Shown here: piece by piece, positions 25,044-36,838 of the stretch
How the letters are laid out: the number at the start of each line of letters is the position of its first letter
Position numbering within the stretch: the first letter of the stretch is position 1
Origin: Gymnorhina tibicen
Taxonomy: Eukaryota; Chordata; Aves; Passeriformes; Artamidae
Direction: 5' to 3'
NCBI GenBank assembly: GCA_013399875.1
Contig: VXAZ01005707.1
Coordinates: 449,387 to 513,386 of the forward strand
DNA length: 64,000 nucleotides
The notes under the pieces: generated by a model
What the model saw: the letters and a program-made list of their open reading frames with translations, nothing else
Databases searched by the model: none
Told to the model about the DNA's origin: nothing
Made by a program: the position numbers and the translations under genes

Positions 25044-25455
25044 TATTTATATACGAATGACCTGGATGCAGAAGTTGAATGCACCATTAACAAGTTTGCT
25101 GATGATACCAACTGGGACGAGGTGCTGTTGAATCTCTTGAGAGATAGGAGGCCTTACAGAGGGATCTGGATAGACTGGAGCATCAGACAATGAGGTGCTG
25201 GTCTCCCTTCTCTCCAGTGACAGGACATGTGAAAACAGTTCCAAGCTGTGCCAAAGGAGATTTAGACTGGACATTAGGAAGCATTTCCTTACCAAGAGGG
25301 TGGTCAGACATAGGAACATGGTCCCTGGGGAGGTGCTCTAAGCCTGTTGGTTTTTAAGAGGTGTTTGGACAATGCCCTTAATAATATGCTTTAACTTTTG
25401 GCCAGGCAGTTGGATTGGAGGATCACTGCAGGCCCTTCCTAACTGAAAGGACGTC
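25044..25455 (+). mobile_element. CR1 LINE (sense), right part with internal deletion
   Basis: The outer CR1 resumes: GAATGACCTGGATGCAGAAG, GAATGCACCATTAACAAG, TTTGCTGATGATACCAACTG, CAGAGGGATCTGGATAGACT. At about 25192-25196 it jumps from this mid-ORF2 sequence straight to GGTGCTGGTCTCCCTTCTCT and CCAGTGACAGGACATGTG, which in full CR1 lie several hundred bases further on, so this copy has an internal deletion. The 3' UTR follows: TTAGACTGGACATTAGGAAG, CATTTCCTTACCAAGAGGGT, GGACAATGCCCTTAATAATA, TGCTTTAACTTTTGGCCAGG and GGCCCTTCCTAACTGAAAGG. It ends in a TATTC array. All frames are interrupted. Confidence 0.9.
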
Positions 25456-25525
25456 TATTCTATTCTATTCTATTCTATTCTATTCTATTCTATTCTATTC
25501 TATTCTATTCTATTCTATTCTATTC
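25456..25525 (+). repeat. (TATTC)14 microsatellite at CR1 3' terminus
   Basis: Fourteen perfect TATTC units follow directly on the CR1 3' end. This CR1 type ends in short TATTC repeats, which here have expanded into a pentanucleotide microsatellite. The array is uninterrupted, so it is likely to be variable in length between individuals. A degenerate ATGCT-like stretch follows. Confidence 0.95.
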
Positions 25526-25575
25526 TAATTCCATTTCATTCTATGCTTTGTTAATGCTATGCTATGCTATTCATG
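25526..25575 (+). repeat. Degenerate CR1 tail / (ATGCT)n
   Basis: After the perfect array come decayed units (ATTCCATTTCATTCTATG) and then three or four ATGCT units, a second pentanucleotide derived from the same tail by mutation and slippage. Confidence 0.6.
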
Positions 25576-28500
25576 TAGATGCTGCCACACCTAATTCTAG
25601 TAATTTCAGTGAAAGTTTGGGGGATTTACATAATCTGTTTCTTATGAAAAAGATTTTTTAGGATTTTTTTTCTTGCCCTCTGAAGCTTCTCCATTCCCTT
25701 GAGACTTCCACTGAATGCATGCCTGTCTCACTGCAGTCAGTTGCAGCTGAAGAGACAGCTGGGGCAGAACTAGCAAACTGCAGAAAGCTGGTAATTAAGA
25801 AGTAAGCACTGAAACGGATTATTTCCAGGTATCTGTTTCCAGAAAGGAATCCAAACCTCAGAGCTACATGTCTACATTTACTGTGTAGGCAATTGAATCT
25901 GAGTGACAATTGAAAATCCAGGAAGGGACCTGATGGGTTTAATTGGAGGTACTGCCTTGTTTGAATTCCTTTCACCTCCAAGGCAAGCAAAAGCTGAAGA
26001 TTTCCTCATCTCTGTGTTTTAGACCTTACTTTTGGTTTTTAATCACTATGCTGGATTGCCAGAAAGCTTCTTTTAACAAGGTTTTGTTTTCTACAGATTA
26101 TTTTCATTATTAAATTACTCAGAAACTGGTTCACCTGTCTCACAGAGGGAACACTCCCTCAGAAGAAAGTGATTTCTCATTCCTCTTGGTCGTCTGATGA
26201 ATTTCTCCTTTCTCTACAGGGCAACCATGAAGATTGGCACAACCTGCCTCCTCAGCCAACATGAGCTAAGGATGATTGTGGTGAAAGGAGACTTCTTCCT
26301 TTTAATATAATTCTGGTGCTTAAAAATACTTAAAAAGGAAAAAAAAAAAGCAAGCATATTAGTTTTTGGTTCTAGCTGTGAAGCATGACTACTGTGACAT
26401 TGTCCTGCTTAGTGGTGAAAGGTGTCTTTAAATAGAGAGGGAGAGGATTTAAAAATATTTTTCCTTGAGTTTTCCTTTTCCAGGGTCCTGATGATCCCTG
26501 CATTGTGCATAGGAATTATGTCTGCTGAATGAATGTGAGAATAATTGATTCTACTCTGTCTATTCTTAAGATAATTTTTGTATTACAGTTAGTATAGCTT
26601 TTAATGACTCTTCAACTAATTTCAGTATGTGTGGTCACCTTCCAGACTTCATCTCATGTATGTTGTGGTGATATTCTTTAGAGAAAGCTTTCTTTCTCTC
26701 TCTGCTTTTATTTTCACCCAGATTTAAGGACATAATTTTCCTTCCTACTTCGATGGTTACCTTGGAGTAGGGGATGCCTCCTGTGTGTACATATGTAGTA
26801 GTCACTCCTCGGTCTCGTGGGCTTTCTTCTGCTAACATTTCAACTATTTATTTTTAAGCCACAGTGAGGTTTTCTGAGTTTTGCTGTTATTGTCCCAAAC
26901 AGAACATTTTAATTCACTGGAAGAGGAATATCATGTGGCCTCATACGATTCTCATTATTTCTCATTATTTCATTTTGCTGAGGTTTGCTTTTATCTTTCT
27001 TGCCACTTTCTAGAAACACTCTTAAATTACCTGCCTGCTGGATTCCAGTTTGGTGCCCTCTGTTCTTTCTTCTGTTGATGCATCTTTCTTACTGATTTTC
27101 TTGTGTACTTGCTGCGTTTTTTTTTTTCCCTGTTTCTTCCTGTCCCCTTACTGAGGACCTTACTCTTTCTTGCCAATTTAAAGTCCTTTTGCCCAGACCA
27201 ATTAGTTTTCTCTCTCAGAAAATTGGTGACTATGGTCCTCAACAAAATTTATCAATGTTTTGAAGCCTCTGCTTTGTGTTTCTAAGCCCCCCACCTTTTA
27301 GGTACTGATTTACCACCACTGTTCTGAGAGTTTTGGGGTTTTTTCAATCTTGACAGTGGCAGTGAATCACATATGACATTAAGCAGATTAGATTGAATTT
27401 AATTATGTTGCACTTGGGGAATTACAAACCACAAATTCCTCTGAGGTATTTCTAGGAGTGGGGTTTAATGAAGCAGCAGTATTTTCTTCTGGCTTCAGGA
27501 CTGTATTGTGGCACCATGCTTGTACCACTTTAAGGGCTAATGTCAGTGATCTATCCTTGCTCCATGTCTCCGAGCTTCCTACCACTGTTCTTCAGCATTG
27601 GCTTCCAACATTTGCCATGTCAAAATGTGCCTTAAATAAAGATCACAAAATACTGCGTAAGCAGAAGGGGTTAGCTGAGGTTACTCAGCTAACCTTGATT
27701 ATTTTTCATTCCCCCCTCCCATTTTCTAACTTGTGAAACTTTTCCTTTGCAGTTCTGTAAATGTTATTTTAATGTAATTTGTGCCTAACATATATATTAT
27801 AGATAAGTCTATCCAATAAGCAGTTTGAAATAATATATGTAGATTTTTCTATTTTATATTCTTTTCTGTAAGTCAGCTGAGTAGAATTCATTAACTTGAT
27901 ATGGATCTTTTTTGGTCTTTTCAGTAACCATTCACCAAAGAATGGACTTAGGAGTGTATTTATATGGTAAATGTACTGATACTGCTTACTTTAATATAAA
28001 GTTCATCTTTTTAATGCTTTTCTATATATACGCATTTGGCTCTTTTGCAAAGGGACTTGTAATCCAATCTTCTTTCTTCTCATTTTAGCAGAATTATTAC
28101 TTATAAACTAACATAGATTAGTTGCAAGTATTAAAAGAAGACTATTTATTTGTGTAGTACTTGAAATATACTTGAGCAAACTATTTATTTAAAAGAGTGA
28201 CATTTACTGTAATACTTTAAATAGTGAAGACTATTGAGTTGTGGTGGGTTTTTTGTTTGGTTGGTTCAGGTTTTTTATGGGAGGACTATTCAAATCGAAA
28301 TTATGCAGTGAATGCATATAAAAAAACTTGTCTGATAGAGAGCTGTAGTAATGCTGAATGAAGTTTTTGATTTTCTGAGAGTGATAGCACAGCATGTAGT
28401 ATATAACTGACTAATGGAGATTTGCCACTCAAGTAACTCAATCAAAAATGTAATTTAGCTTGAAACTCTCATGGAAACAGCTATGACTCTTGTATCTGTC

Positions 28501-29051
28501 CCAATTAAATACAGCATGAGGATGATTGCATATGTGTTACTAATAGGGTTGTTAGGAGAATTTCTGATAAAGCTTTTGATGGGGATGCTAATGCAAAAAT
28601 GTAAGTTTTGAATCTTCTCAGTTAAAAAAGAAAACCACTGACTACATAGGATATTTAAAACAATTTTCAAAGGGACAGTCTCCTTATTGAAAATGCTTTT
28701 CATTTTCAATATATTTAATCCAGAGTAAGGCAGAGTGGGATGTGGGGTTTTTTGATCTATTTTCTTTTAAAATCATTCATGAAATCATCAGATTCTAAAA
28801 TAGATTTGTGATTTTAATTCTAGAACAGTTATCTCAAGAACATCAACTTAGCGGCTGTACCACCTTCAACTGTCTCTGGAAAAACTTTTCAGGCTGGTGT
28901 TGTTGATGAGTCTCATAAAGCAGAAAGAACACCATCTACTTTAAGTAAGACCAGAACATTTACCTTAACAAAACTGTCAGTTATTTGAAGCACACCAAGA
29001 ATCCTTGGCATGATCCAAGCTCTTCTTCGGGCACTGAAGTGGCTTACTAAC
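25576..29051. other. Unique sequence, no gene recognised
   Basis: No transposon seen. A T run lies at 27118-27129. A perfect 11-bp-arm hairpin (GGTTAGCTGAG, loop GTTA, CTCAGCTAACC) is at 27669-27694. A small tandem repeat TCTCATTATT lies at about 26950. Open frames of 60-110 codons occur on both strands, but none is protein-like. Confidence 0.5.
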
Positions 29052-29110
29052 CTTGTGTAGAGAGGTGTGTCAAAGTTGAATGTCCACCAAGTGATACCAG
29101 CCTGAGGAAG
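29052..29110 (-). CDS. Candidate internal exon, unknown gene
   Basis: A 59-bp segment on the minus strand has a strong acceptor immediately before it (CTTGTGTATTTTCAG) and a good donor right after it (ACAAG, then GTTAGTAAG). It is open in the frame reading LPQAGITWWTFNFDTPLYT and ends in phase 2 (AG of a split Arg codon). The two adjacent Trp codons and pyrimidine-rich third positions are more typical of coding than of random A+T-rich DNA. A second frame is also open (FLRLVSLGGHSTLTHLSTQ); the third has a stop. I do not recognise the protein and see no partner exon within the window, so the gene, if real, would have long introns on both sides. Chance splice-like signals are common in 64 kb, so this stays tentative. 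Confidence 0.3.
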
Positions 29111-31559
29111 CTGAAAATACACAAGACTTCTGGCATAGTTTTCCAAGCATTAGATGTCTCTCATCAATCATCTCTCTCATTTTCTGAGCAAAGCTATCAG
29201 AAATGCATTTTCCTATACTATACCAAAAGCCCCCTGCAGATACTCCATGGACAGAATCAGACAGCCACTAGCATGACCTTCTATAATTAATTTAAGAGGG
29301 TAAAGTGTGTGCACTTGCCAGAAGAGCAGTATCTCAGAAGAGCAGTATCTCAGAAATATCAGAAAGATATTTCTGATCTTTCAGCCCTGATTCTTAAGGA
29401 ATAACTACCAAAACTAAATATATTCATAGCTAACATTCACAGCTCTGCTTGACATTAAAAACCATCAAGATACTGGCTCCCTGGCATCTGGCCTTTCTCT
29501 CCAGGTGGCACCTCTGTCTGACCTCTCTGTGCCACCAGAGCTATGAACTTATTACTGCTTTGCTTGCTGACGTTTCCCTCTGTTCTGCTGGTACTAACCA
29601 CCATTTTCTTTTGAATTGGTTAAATACTTATCATAATAATTCTCAACTTTGAGTTTATTGCTTTTATTTTAGGTCTAATGAAAGACTTGTGTGCCCCAAA
29701 AGCTTGTCTGTTACACCCAGTAAGTGCAACAAAAAAGGAGATAAGAAGTCCTCACAAAGTTTCACTTTTTCTGAAGCATAGATGGAATATGTGTGTTTCC
29801 ACAAAATTACCTCTTAAAGTGCACTTTTATGAAATGACTACTGCATATCTTTGAAAATTCATCACAGTTTCACTGTATTCAGTTAAATACTTTGTACAAA
29901 ACACGAATCACTTTCTGGTTGAAAAGATTTGATGATGAAAACTCATTTGATGCTTCTAGGACAGATTGCAACAACTTTATGATGTTGCTATTTTTTTATG
30001 TCTTTTTTGGTTGTTGTTTACAGATGAAATAAACTCTCAAGTTACAGCTGAAATGAGCAAAAGTATTTCTGCAAAGTTTTGACAGGGTAAATGCACCTGT
30101 GATTGAAGAACTATAGCTGTTCACACATCTCTTTTAATTTTCTAATATTCTTTGTCAATTAGGATGATGTGCATCTTTTAAATACATGGTTGTGAGCTCT
30201 GTTTGGTGTTTGTTTTTATTGTCTGACTATATATATGTATATATATAGTCATCATGCTTCATGCTTATTGTACAAAAATCTTGCTTGGGCAAAAGAGGAA
30301 CACAGTCACAGGTGAAGCTGGGAAATTGTTATTCCAGTTAATGATTTAACAACCTAACAGTCTGATTTATTAGTTACAATAATATATATTAATAATTCAA
30401 ATTAATGTAGGAAAAAATCATAATGCAGTTATATTGCTTTTCAGGGGAAATAAAAAATCCATTCTAGAAACCCTCTGGGTCCAAAGACTGTAGCTTCAGC
30501 CTTCCAGAAAGAAAGAAATGGACTCAGAATGAGCTATCAGCATCCTGACATCATCACTGGGAGGCTTATGGTCTTGTCTTAGGGAGTTTTTTCCCTTTAC
30601 TGGGAGAAGAAAGATGCTGATAGTTCTGTCCTCTATGGACTTTAGTTTTGGAAGTTTTTTGAACACAGCTTAGGTGCTCACTCTTGTCGTTTGTTCCTCA
30701 CCACGCAATTTTTGTTCTAAAGCTGGGTTTACCTGAACAATGGAATGCTGAAATCTTGTAGTGATCTCTAAATTACAGCTGTGGTTTCTGTCAGAACCCC
30801 TGCACTTCTGGTACTGTTTTGCACATGTGCAGCCTTTTGCACTTCTAGAAATGTGAATAGCTGCTCATTATCACTGTAAACCAAAAGAATTCCGAAACAA
30901 ATGTAGTTGGGTAGTTAGCTGACCACCAGGCAACTGCTATCACAAATACTATTTTGTTAATTTTTTTTTTTTTACGGCTGAAATCAGTTCAAGTGAAGAC
31001 AACCCATGCAAGTCCTGAGACCCTGAGCTGTCAGGTGAGTGGCCTTTAGTAATGGAAAAATTGTTTTGTTTATCATAAAGATGTTGGAAAAGTTCAACCA
31101 AGCCAAAGCAAAATAACACTGCAGTGATAAGGTGACCTCCTGTGAACTGCCTGTATAGCAGCGATCAAACTCTGTTCTTGTTCATGGCTATTCAATAAAA
31201 AAAAAATTCAAAAAATAGGATTTTATCATATCTTCCATGTAGTTCACTTATCATATTGTGATGCTGGTCTCTAGTATACTTTTAATGGGTGTGTAGAAAG
31301 TATTTTAAGAAACCAAGTTCACTTCTACATTAAGTAGAGAAGCCTATGAAGAACTACTTCAGCAGTGAAAAAACAACTGCCAGGAGTATCTTGGGTAACA
31401 AGACATGGGGGGTTTTAAACAATGACTTCACTTGTCACTTAAAAGAAGTTGACAAATAATTAAAAAAAAAAGACAAAAACAAAACCCAAAAAACCACCAA
31501 TACCTTCTTACCCCAGAAAATGAAATCCCATACCCAACAGAACTTTCAGAAGAGACCAA
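29111..31559. other. Unique sequence with short repeats and palindromes
   Basis: No gene recognised. A 16-bp tandem repeat (AGAAGAGCAGTATCTC, twice, 29320-29351) runs into a hairpin with 10-bp arms (CAGAAATATC/GATATTTCTG, 29351-29375). An A+T palindrome with 12-bp arms around a central GT is at 30225-30250. T and A runs occur near 30961, 31197 and 31463. Confidence 0.5.
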
Positions 31560-31616
31560 ATGTTGGACTTGATGATCTCAGAGGTCTTTTCCAACCTAAT
31601 TGATTCTGTGGTATGG
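31560..31616 (+). mobile_element. CR1 LINE, terminal 57 bp (sense)
   Basis: GTTGGACTTGATGATCTCAG, AGGTCTTTTCCAACCTAA and TTGATTCTGTGGTATG are the last bases of a CR1 3' UTR with one or two decayed terminal repeats. An A-rich stretch lies about 60-100 bp upstream (31462-31500). The copy is extremely 5'-truncated. Confidence 0.85.
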
Positions 31617-33518
31617 TGACATCAGTGGGCTAAAAGCAGACAACTTTTTAAAAAGTTAATTTTCTGCTGCTAGTTCCTGTCTTTATAACTAACCTATCTT
31701 GTATGATATGATGCTTAAGCTGTCTTTGTGTCAAAAAAGAGAAAGACCTTTAGCGTGGTCTTTTACAAGAAATAGCCTAATTAGTAGGTAGGATGTGAAG
31801 GGGTGGGGGGGTTGTTTTTAAGCAACCATGGAGTGAATGGGAATGAAAAGTAGGTAGTGAAAGCTTTAGTCTGTCATAGAAGAAAATTCTTATGGTTCAG
31901 ATAGCCCAAAGACAACTGTGCTGGAGTTTAAATGGATCTTGAGAACGAGAATAGCAATAGCTGCATGACCTCAGTTAGAATATTTTCATTCTTTTTCATT
32001 ACCCCCAGGTAAAGTGCATTTGAAATAAACCACCTTGAGATTTCAATAGAAAAATACCATTTGTTGTCTCTGGGTCTTCTGCAAATCTGCTGGTATCAAG
32101 CTTAGAAGACATGCTGTGCTGTCATTCCTTACCCTCTGTCTCATACCATTAGTGTCTTAAAAGAATTTCTCTGGCAAAATTAACTGTAATTGCAACTGTT
32201 CAGTGCCCACCTGAGAAAATTACTTTTACTATTAAGACTGAATGGATCAAAAAGGTTCAGCACATTCCTTTTCTACTATGTATCGGAACAAGACCTACAA
32301 AGTAAGGGAACAGGCAGGAATAGCATCTCATAGTACATTTATATTTAAACCTGTCAGGTTTTTTTTTCCTTTAAACCTATTAATCTCCTCAGTTCTTATG
32401 TACTTTCTTTGTATCTCTCTCCTTTCTCTTCTTCAGTGCTGTTGTGTGACTTCCAGATTCTTTTAATACCAGTTTAACATCAGTGACTCAGGATTCATTT
32501 TTATTTCCTTAATAAAGACCTTGTTTTTAAGTGTTCTCAGCATTACAAATTAGAGTCACATTTTTGCAGATGCCGAGATTCCTCAGCTTTCCGTGCCCTG
32601 GTTTTGAAAATATTTTAAATGCCTATGTGGTTTGCCTGGGAGTGTAAATCTGTCCCTCAAAGGAGGATCTTAAAATTGAGCATTCCCATTAGTGGCTGTT
32701 TCAAGGCCAGCTTTAATGAAGATGTTCCTTTCACAGAGGTTTTAAAAGAAAGTGCCACAGAAATATGAAAGCTTTCTTCTAATAGTTAAAAAAAAAAAAA
32801 TCTAGAAAGTAGCCATGAACTGAAAGACTTAGCTTCTTCCCCCACCACCACCTCCCCCGCTCTAAGAAACGAAGCTATTCCCTGAGAAACTTTGTAGTTG
32901 GAAGCCCATTTACAGTAATAGTTTCAGCCAGTCCTAATGATCATTCAGAACAGCAGATGTAATAATGTTTTCCAGAAGGAGATGTGTTTGGGCTCGTAAA
33001 CCTGCAGATGGGTAGTCCTTTTAGAAAAGCAGAAATCTGGTCTCCTAACATGTTGTCTGAGGATGGGAAAAGCCACACTAGTTCTAATTTATACTGCCAA
33101 AGCAAAAGTCAGGGCAATGAGAGTGAAATAACAGTATTCTGGGAAAGCCTGATTTCTATACCATTGTGGAAAGGGAAAATGGGTACAAAGGATTCATGTC
33201 AGTAGTGGCTGATCTCCTTTCTCCTTTCTGAAGCAGAGAAATATCAAAACCCCTGAGGGAGGCTGAAAGCAGATTTCAGCCCTGTTTTGATGTTTCCCAT
33301 CATGGCTGGAGGAGAGAGGAGGAGTTGCGGAGATCCAGAGCTGTTTTTCTGCTGTGTTTGCTGTTTGGGCAGCATGCTGAGAGGCTTTGGTGTGGCATTT
33401 GCCATCTGAGGGGGATAAAATGTGTGTTTTGGGGAAGGTAGGACTGGCCCAGAGCTGCACATGAGGTGATGGTGCATCCTCACTCAACCCCTCACTTGCA
33501 GGGGACATGGCAAGAAGT
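31617..33518. other. Unique sequence, no gene recognised
   Basis: No exon or transposon seen. G run near 31800, A run at 32789-32800 and a C-rich stretch near 32838. Overlapping minus-strand open frames at 33194-33556 are in GC-richer DNA next to a CR1 and show no family resemblance. Confidence 0.5.
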
Positions 33519-34040
33519 AGAATCATAGAATGATTTGGGTTGGAAGGGACCTTCAAAGTTCAGCTAGTCCAACCCCCTGCCATGGGCAATCGCACCTTTC
33601 GCTAGACCAGGCTGCTCAAAGCCCATGTGGCTCATCCAATGTGGTCTAGAACACTTCCAGGGTGGAGAACCCCCAGTTTCTCTGAGCAGCCTGTGCCAGT
33701 GTCTCACCAGACTAATAGTGAAGAATTTGTTCCCAATATTTGACATAACCTACGCACTGACAGTTTAAAGCCATCCTTCTTGTTCTATCACTACATGCTC
33801 TTGTAAAAAGTCCCTCTTCAGTTCTCTTGTAGCTCCCTTCAGGTACTGGTGGATGCTATAAGGTCTCCCCAGAACCGTCTCTTCTCTAGGCTGAACAGTC
33901 TCAGCCTGTCTTCACAGGTCAGGTGTTCCGTTTCTCTGATTGTTTCTGTGTTCCTCCTCTGGACCTGCTTCCACAGGTCTATGTCCTTCCTGCTCTGAGG
34001 AGCCCAGAGCTGGATGCAGTACTCCAGATGCTGTGCCACT
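33519..34040 (-). mobile_element. CR1 LINE (antisense), ~520 bp, C-terminal RT part and 3' UTR
   Basis: A classic avian CR1 3' end read backwards: TAGAATCATAGAATGATTTG, GGTTGGAAGGGACCTTCAAA, TCCAACCCCCTGCCATGGGC, AGACCAGGCTGCTCAAAGCC, AACACTTCCAGGGTGG, then TTTAAAGCCATCCTTCTTGT, AAAAAGTCCCTCTTCAG, GGTCTCCCCAGAACCG, TCTTCTCTAGGCTGAACAGT, AGCCCAGAGCTGGATGCAGT and ACTCCAGATG. On the minus strand a frame still reads the end of the CR1 polymerase (HLEYCIQLWAPQSRKDI, later LRLFSLEKRRFWGDLIAS). The copy is 5'-truncated at about 34040 and cannot encode a working enzyme. The 3' terminus (TAGAATCATAGAATG) is better kept than in other copies here, so it may be among the younger ones. Confidence 0.95.
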
Positions 34041-36838
34041 TTGCAGGCTGACAGGCAGCTTCTGTGGCATCCCAGCACTGGCCCCGTCAGCATGTCAGCC
34101 TGGCACAAGCCATAGGATCACTGGGTTGTCAGGCTGGGTGGCTCTGTGTTTTGTTGTGTGTATTTTGCTGTTTCTTTTTTGAGGCTGAAATTCTTCCATT
34201 GAAACGTCTGGCTGCTGAGCTCTGCATCCAAGCTGGCAAGAGGTAAAGTCAACCTCTTATTACCTGGCAATGAACTGTGTTAACATCTTATTAGGGTTGA
34301 AAAACACCCAGATGATTGTACATCCATAGATTTCCCTTGCTCTATTAGTTGTTGTGTCATGGCATGAAACATGAGCGTCTCTGTCCCTTGAAGGATCTTG
34401 GGCTAGTATTTTTCACATGCATAAAAATGTGCCAGGAAATTACTCTGTCGTAGTTTACGTAATTCTGGGTGAGCTGGAATCAACTGCCAAAGCCTCTGTG
34501 CCTTGTGCAACTTAAAGTTGCCCTAGGATGTTGGAAATGTTTTTACAGGGATTGGAAACATGACAAAGGAGCTGAGGGAGGACCAGAAGCCTTGTGGAAA
34601 GGCAGTGGAGTGCAGGCAGGGTGCCCAAATTGCATCTGAAATGGAACCACGTACTCGGCTTTTGTCAACTGAATCCCATCCTAGGTGCACACACAAACAA
34701 TATACTATAAACATAAACATTAAACTTATGTTAGTTCTGATGCAAAACAGCAGAAATTAATGTTCCCTATTTTCTGATGAAAGTACCAAGACACCAAGGG
34801 AATTTGCCACATGTAAAAGCACTACAAGACACAGTCTTCACCACAGTTTATTTTAGTAGCCCAAGTTGCTTCTCATTGTAGACTCTAAAAAGCTATTATT
34901 TCCCAAATGTATCCAAAATAAGTCTGAACATGTTTGCCTATAATGCAACAAGGTGAACTTAATTACAGGAAGCTTTAGAAGTGTACAGCTCATGTGCTGC
35001 TGACACAGCAGGGGTGGGTTGGTCTGAAGGGAAGGGGAGAGGCGAGGACAATCCCTGTGTGGGAACCACCTTCAGAACAAAATCTGAAACTTCAAAGCAG
35101 ACGGAAAAAAACCCAACACAACAACCAACCCCCTGTAACACTTCTAAAATGTTATAATAAATGAAGTGAAAATAACATGCCCATTTACATTTCTTTGTTC
35201 TTATTTACGGTTTAACTTAATGTCAGGAGATTGCCAAAGTTTCAGCATCAGCATCTGTGCTCACCAGCTTCAACAAGATTTAGAAGAAAGAAAAGAAAGA
35301 AAAAAACCACTTTATATTTTGTAAATTACCTGTGTTCATGTGCAGCTTACATATGGGGGCGTTGATGGATGCAATAGGGAGTTACTTTTAAGCAAGGCTG
35401 CTGCTTGAGATGTGTTTCCCAACTTGGAGACCTGGTTTTGGGCCCAAAATTGCTGAATGCTTCAGTACTAATCCTTTGTGTCTTATACAGCACCAAACCC
35501 ATGATTAATGTGGCATCAAAAGAATGAAAGTGTGTCCTCCCCTCTAGCTTTTACAACTTTAATAGACATTTACTATGGTTTTAAATAATATTTTTATCAG
35601 CAGAGATCAGTAAAATTCCCATAATGTTCAGAGCCCTTTTAAACTTGCTCTATAACCAGCTTCTGTGGTTTTTACCAGAACTTCCAAATTTCTTTTAAAA
35701 ACAATATTTGAGGATTATATTGTTTTATTAGCAGTCAAGCATTTTTTTATTTGTACTATTTATTATGTCAAACGGACAGAGTAGTATTTTTAACATCAAG
35801 CTATGCTTCAATTCATTCTTGACTGGATTAATGGAGTCTGTTGCGTTTTGTTAGTATGGAACCATTGGTTAAGAATTTTTCAAGAAGAGTTCTTCAGATA
35901 GTCTTTATGAAAGGGCTGCATTTTATTCCTTTTGTATGATACTCCACTATAAATTAAGATGAAGCCTCTTGGTCTGAATCTCCTTTCCTAATATCTCTTC
36001 ATGTTTAAGAAACATCTACTTAGTTTTATTTTTATTTATATGAATGACATTTATGGTCGCTTTAACTCATGAGGACTTAACATCATCCAGTGCAAAAATA
36101 TAATGAAAAAATATATTCTTGACCACCTATACATCATTTTGCTTTGTATTTCAGGGTCATTTTCTTTAAACATTATTATATGAATCATCTCCATTTACAC
36201 TGATAATAAAATGCTTTCTGGTGTTCTCAGACTCAAAAATTTGTGAAAATAAAAGCATGATGCAGACACAAAACCGCAAGTTTCTGAAACTGGAACATCC
36301 TATACCATTACTTGAGATAAACTTTGTTAAAATTTAAAATATTGCTGAAATTATTTCTTGAGGAAGTTATTTTGTGATTTTACAGTTACTACACTTGAAT
36401 AAAACCTCTTCCTGTATATTTTAAGTATTTTAAAATGCTCCAACTTTAAATAAATTGATGACCAGTGAGATCATCCCTAGACATTCAGTAGCAATGGTGT
36501 TACAGGAGTGTCACTGAGACAGTAATAATGATATCATCATGCGAACAAGCACAGTGTACTCTGTATGACTCACTGGTGCTTTTTTATAGAAGTCTTAGCT
36601 TCAGAGTGTGTGAGATGACTGGTTTGGTGAATGAGCATAGAAAACAGAGAGGCAGAAATATTTTTTAAAAATCCAAGTAATTTCCAATTATTTTTTTTTT
36701 AATGTTTGAAATGCTGCCTAAAATCCAGAACTGGGACAAACTGAACACGTAACAGTAATTTTTCTAGTTCAACTCCTCTGTGGAAGTAAGTTTCCAGTCG
36801 TGTTCATGGACCGCATTTACTTAATGCTTATTCTGCAG
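34041..36838. other. Unique sequence, no gene recognised
   Basis: No repeat or exon recognised. GC-richer near 34060-34250 next to the CR1, then A+T-rich. A purine run (GAAAGAAAAGAAAG type) lies at 35284-35307. Confidence 0.5.

Noticed and set aside
24804..25193. 129-codon open frame
   Set aside because: It runs from the solo LTR through the antisense CR1 into the sense CR1, so it is a chimera of three elements.
33839..34108. 89-codon minus-strand frame with polymerase-like residues
   Set aside because: It is the decayed end of CR1 ORF2, not a host gene; it is counted within the CR1 feature.
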